This document shows, one piece after another, positions 61,039 through 64,000 of a stretch of 64,000 bases of DNA. Under the pieces are notes generated by a model. It searched no databases, was not told the DNA's origin, and worked only from the letters and a program-made list of their open reading frames with translations. Position 1 is the stretch's first letter. Every line of letters begins with the position of its first letter. Both the position numbers and the translations under genes were made by a program. This DNA is from Cyclobacteriaceae bacterium. Lineage in GTDB: Bacteria; Bacteroidota; Bacteroidia; Cytophagales; Cyclobacteriaceae. The stretch is taken from the NCBI GenBank assembly GCA_028278225.1, contig JANQEU010000055.1, positions 124,001 through 188,000 on the forward strand, given 5' to 3'.

Positions 61039-61660
61039 GCAGCTATTTTATTTAAGTAAACTTCAAATCAGCCAATTTTTCCTGATATCGCTGCTTCTTT
61101 TTGCAATTTTTCAGGCCAATGCCCAGAAATATACGGATAAGATAACTTCTGCAAAACTGGAAATCAAAGGTCAGTCAGTCGATGGATACGGTACCAATTT
61201 TGATTTCAGCGAAAAGGCCGTCAGAAAAGGTTTCTGGAAATATTGTAAATCATTTGCCCGGCCATTGAACCAAAAAAAATATTATGAAGTCACGATTCCC
61301 GCTTCTGAAAATGAAGGTACGGTTGATCTCATAATTTTTGGACAATCGGTGGACGTGGACGGATCTACCGATTTCTATCTGGCTTTTGATAATAGCCAGG
61401 TTCCGGTCAATCAAACTCAAGTTTACTCAAAGCAAACCCGAACGCTTTTAATAGATTTTAAGGAAAATTTTTATGTCGATCACTTCCAATCCCTGATCGA
61501 TAAAAAAACCAAAGACACCAGGAAATTGAGCAAACGTTATGAGAAACTCGTGCGGACAAAGAAAGATGATTTGCGGGCTTCAGAATTACTGGAGGATATA
61601 AAATTGATTGAATCGGAAATAGCCGGACTTCAAAAACGATTGTTTGAAGTTTCGCGATAG
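61037..61660 (+). CDS. secreted protein with C-terminal coiled coil, unknown function
   Basis: A 207-residue exported protein. The ATG at 61037 is chosen because it precedes a signal peptide (MQLFYLSKLQISQFFLISLL ending ANAQ); an upstream in-frame start would run through the epimerase gene. The mature N-terminal half is beta-rich (YTDKITSAKLEIKGQSVDGY, SENEGTVDLIIFGQSV), and the C-terminal 60 residues form a charged coiled coil (FQSLIDKKTKDTRKLSKRYE, LIESEIAGLQKRLFEV). No family was recognised. The first two bases of the start codon lie inside the divergent epimerase start. Confidence 0.75.
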   Translation: MQLFYLSKLQISQFFLISLLLFAIFQANAQKYTDKITSAKLEIKGQSVDGYGTNFDFSEKAVRKGFWKYCKSFARPLNQKKYYEVTIPASENEGTVDLIIFGQSVDVDGSTDFYLAFDNSQVPVNQTQVYSKQTRTLLIDFKENFYVDHFQSLIDKKTKDTRKLSKRYEKLVRTKKDDLRASELLEDIKLIESEIAGLQKRLFEVSR

Positions 61661-61784
61661 GTCCCAACACCGAACAGGGGACCGCGAACAATGAGCAATC
61701 AATCCTTGTAAGAAATTTAATGAACGGAACTCCTCCCATGGCTGAGAAATCGATCTGATTTCCGAAATAAAATCACCTGGCTTC

Positions 61785-64000
61785 TTACAGAATGGAATAT
61801 CGCAGGCTGAAACTCACCTTGGTGCCAGGATTCAGGCTTTGGAAAAAATTACCGGAACCTGATCCGAATGATCTGTAGATCTGCTCCCGCTTGTCGCCCA
61901 GTATATTGGTTGCCTTAAAACCAAACCTGATATTTTTTCTTGCCCCAAAAGTTTTGTTCAAAGTAAAGTTTATACTATGAAAAGGAACAGAGTAGATATC
62001 CGGTCGATCTGCAATACCTGTAAACACCAGCGTTTCTCCCTGAACATTATAATAAAGTCCGGCTTCTATGTTGTCGCCATTGCCATCGTAGGCGATGCCT
62101 CCATTGATGATGTAAGGAGCCTGTCCCTGCAACTCGCGGGTTTTCCTGACATGCTGACCTTCACGGGCATTTCTGACCCTGGAATCAAATTCCTCTTGGC
62201 TCATCTCGATTTCAGATTTAAGTAACGTAAGATTTCCGTTTAATGTGAACTTTTCAAGTGAGGTTGTCAACTGACCGAGATTCTGCCTAAACTCCACCTC
62301 TCCACCGATGACCGTGGCATTACCCACGTTCCTCGGCTGGAAATTGTTATCAGCTGTTGCGCTTTGTACCATTTCAATCGCATCATTGAATTTCTTGTAG
62401 AAACCACTTACTGAAACTGTCTGACCACCCAGTTGGAAAACTTCCCACCTCAGATCAAAATTATCAATTAAGGTGGATTTGATGTTTCCATCCCAGATCA
62501 CTTCGCCAAGCACATTATAACCAGGATTTAATGCCCCTATGAATGTCCGCCCGGTTAATGGATCAAAGATCTCTGCAAAAGACGCTTCCTTGAAGGAGAA
62601 CCTGGCAATGGTCCTCGAATAGGAGAATCGGATATTCTGATTTTCTGATACCGCATAGATCAGATTGGCAGATGGGAAGAAATTGAATTCATCGATTACC
62701 GTGCTATCGTTGCTGCTAAATCCCTGTTGATTTGTTCCCGTATAGTTCTGCTTATAATCTTCGCTTCTTACACCCACAATGGCTCTCAGGTTTTCTACCG
62801 GTGAGAACTCATTAGATATGTAAAAAGCCATATTACGGATTGATGATTCGTAGAAATTTGGATTAACTGGCAGGAAGTCGGGTATGAAATAGTTGCCATC
62901 AAATCGATTCCCATTTTGCGGCCAGATGTTTTCTTCCGCCACGATTTCGTCCGGATTGCCGGTCAATCCAATGGCGGGATCCACAAAGAACTGAAACCTT
63001 CTAATAATGTACTTTCTGTTTTTGAATGTATTTCCGGCCCCAAATTTTAGTTTCGCCGGTGAGTCATTGAACTCATATTCCCTTGTTAGTCCTAAAGTTG
63101 AGGAGAGGTTGATTTCGTCAAGATTACGCCAGATCCTTTCGGGAAATCCACCCTCGGTTGTAATGGATAAATCACCTTCGTTCCTTACCTCATAGCGTGT
63201 AAATTTGATGTCCGGATCATACAAAGATGATTTGGTTGGTGAAATCTTCCAATCCACTTTCCAGGCACCATTATTAATGAAATGTTCTCCTCCAAGAAAT
63301 ACATTGCTCAATCTGCGCTGGCTAAATTCCAGGTTATGCTGAAAACTATTGAAATCCGATCCTTCATCACTACCTACAAAATCGAAAATTCCGGTCTTTT
63401 TTTCTCCATTTTGGAGGTGTAGATAGTTCAGTTTGTATTTAGCATTTTGGGTTTTGAAAGCAATCCCGGCCAGACCGCCTATCAATGCACTGTTCACCCC
63501 GTAATCACCCTTTTGAAATTCTCTCCTTTCAAGGGTCTTAATACTCTTATCGGAACTCAATCCAAAGCGCCCGTATTCCGCACCTTCATAAAACTCCGTG
63601 GAATTGCTGTATGTAAGAGCCAAATTGTAACCCAGTGTGTTACCCCTGATATTTATTTGATCCCCTGTAGAAAATCCAGCATTATAGTCCATAAAACTTG
63701 TCGTTCTCATGGCACTGAGATCTGAAGTAAAACTTCTCAGTTGATCAGCGTACTTTATCCCTTCAGGGGCATTTGGATCAAGTGTTCTGGGGTCGATTAT
63801 CCCCCCGGTTGATGAATGGGTTATATCAGCATCGGAAAATGGCAGTTCACGCGTCCCATCATCAAAACCGAGAAAGTCCGTACTTCCTCCATCATAGGTA
63901 GGGAAATTAGTATTGAAGTGCATCGCTGAATTATACCCCAATCCAAACGAAATATTCATGTTCCGTAGCTCCGGAAAATCTTTTGTCTCGATGTTGACCA
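61785..64000 (-). CDS. TonB-dependent receptor, C-terminal part (truncated at right edge)
   Basis: The frame stays open past the right edge. Upstream of an internal Met at 63959 it reads VNIETKDFPELRNMNISFGL, the typical plug-to-barrel junction (VNIxTKDFP) of Bacteroidetes TonB-dependent receptors, so the N-terminal signal, any regulatory domain and most of the plug are missing from view. The visible 738 residues are beta-barrel: LAIVGVRSEDYKQNYTGTNQ-type strands (ENLRAIVGVRSEDYKQNY), LIYAVSENQNIRFSYSRTIAR, TVIGGEVEFRQNLGQL, and a C-terminus ending GTKVSFSLRYSIL. The barrel end looks complete. The ligand is unknown. Confidence 0.9.
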   Translation of the reverse strand, partial: VNIETKDFPELRNMNISFGLGYNSAMHFNTNFPTYDGGSTDFLGFDDGTRELPFSDADITHSSTGGIIDPRTLDPNAPEGIKYADQLRSFTSDLSAMRTTSFMDYNAGFSTGDQINIRGNTLGYNLALTYSNSTEFYEGAEYGRFGLSSDKSIKTLERREFQKGDYGVNSALIGGLAGIAFKTQNAKYKLNYLHLQNGEKKTGIFDFVGSDEGSDFNSFQHNLEFSQRRLSNVFLGGEHFINNGAWKVDWKISPTKSSLYDPDIKFTRYEVRNEGDLSITTEGGFPERIWRNLDEINLSSTLGLTREYEFNDSPAKLKFGAGNTFKNRKYIIRRFQFFVDPAIGLTGNPDEIVAEENIWPQNGNRFDGNYFIPDFLPVNPNFYESSIRNMAFYISNEFSPVENLRAIVGVRSEDYKQNYTGTNQQGFSSNDSTVIDEFNFFPSANLIYAVSENQNIRFSYSRTIARFSFKEASFAEIFDPLTGRTFIGALNPGYNVLGEVIWDGNIKSTLIDNFDLRWEVFQLGGQTVSVSGFYKKFNDAIEMVQSATADNNFQPRNVGNATVIGGEVEFRQNLGQLTTSLEKFTLNGNLTLLKSEIEMSQEEFDSRVRNAREGQHVRKTRELQGQAPYIINGGIAYDGNGDNIEAGLYYNVQGETLVFTGIADRPDIYSVPFHSINFTLNKTFGARKNIRFGFKATNILGDKREQIYRSFGSGSGNFFQSLNPGTKVSFSLRYSIL

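Overview
The window is a chromosomal segment of a member of the Bacteroidota, most likely a gliding marine or soil Cytophagales (Cyclobacteriaceae-like). The order is an inference. The evidence is a complete type IX secretion/gliding core operon (porP-gldKLMN), a PorW/SprE-like TPR protein, a SusC/SusD pair, a LytTR two-component system of the YehU/LytS type, DUF4271 next to hemD, a bactofilin, and promoter-like TAnnTTTG boxes of the Bacteroidetes sigma factor. No rRNA, tRNA, transposase, phage gene or CRISPR array was recognised by eye.

Layout. 1-3403 is an accessory, repeat-rich margin: the start of a truncated unknown gene, a secreted alpha/beta hydrolase, a small membrane protein, several copies of a palindromic intergenic repeat, a 153-bp tandem duplication and a 40-bp-period repeat. 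3404-9505 is one giant secreted lamin-tail/Ig-like protein. 9744-17181 reads mostly rightward: asd, a THUMP-like methyltransferase, a tricorn-type protease and two AraC-type regulators. 17294-24029 reads leftward and ends in a susC-susD-lipoprotein operon. After a lone LOG/SLOG-type gene, 24779-28119 is an ECF sigma/anti-sigma/beta-solenoid/two-barrel operon. 28160-36395 is a long leftward run: M23 peptidase, bactofilin, AtpZ-like protein, a small membrane protein, atpB-E-F-H-A-G, a UbiA-like gene broken by a frameshift, and a methyltransferase. The atpD and atpC genes are absent, so the ATP synthase genes are split in this genome.

36464-43148 is a rightward operon of the PorW/SprE-like gene, a class A PBP and uvrC. 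43192-52870 reads leftward: a FISUMP protein, then (in transcription order) a BamA/TamA-like protein, DUF4271, hemD, porP, gldK, gldL, gldM and gldN. The right part holds hemW, a small conserved protein, a LytS/LytR-type two-component system, uvrA, a LOG protein, a TIGR01777 epimerase, a secreted coiled-coil protein and the C-terminal part of a TonB-dependent receptor that runs off the right edge.

How it fits together. Much of the window is about the cell envelope. PorPKLMN and PorW/SprE move proteins across the outer membrane and power gliding. The PBP, M23 peptidase and bactofilin shape the peptidoglycan that the motor must pass through. SusCD and the TonB receptor import nutrients. The ECF operon probably senses or remodels the surface. 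The points most worth a second look are the repeat cluster at the left edge, the single-base frameshift in the UbiA-like gene, the strong hairpin between atpE and atpF, the 31-bp-arm hairpin after asd, and the uncharacterised ECF-controlled surface module.
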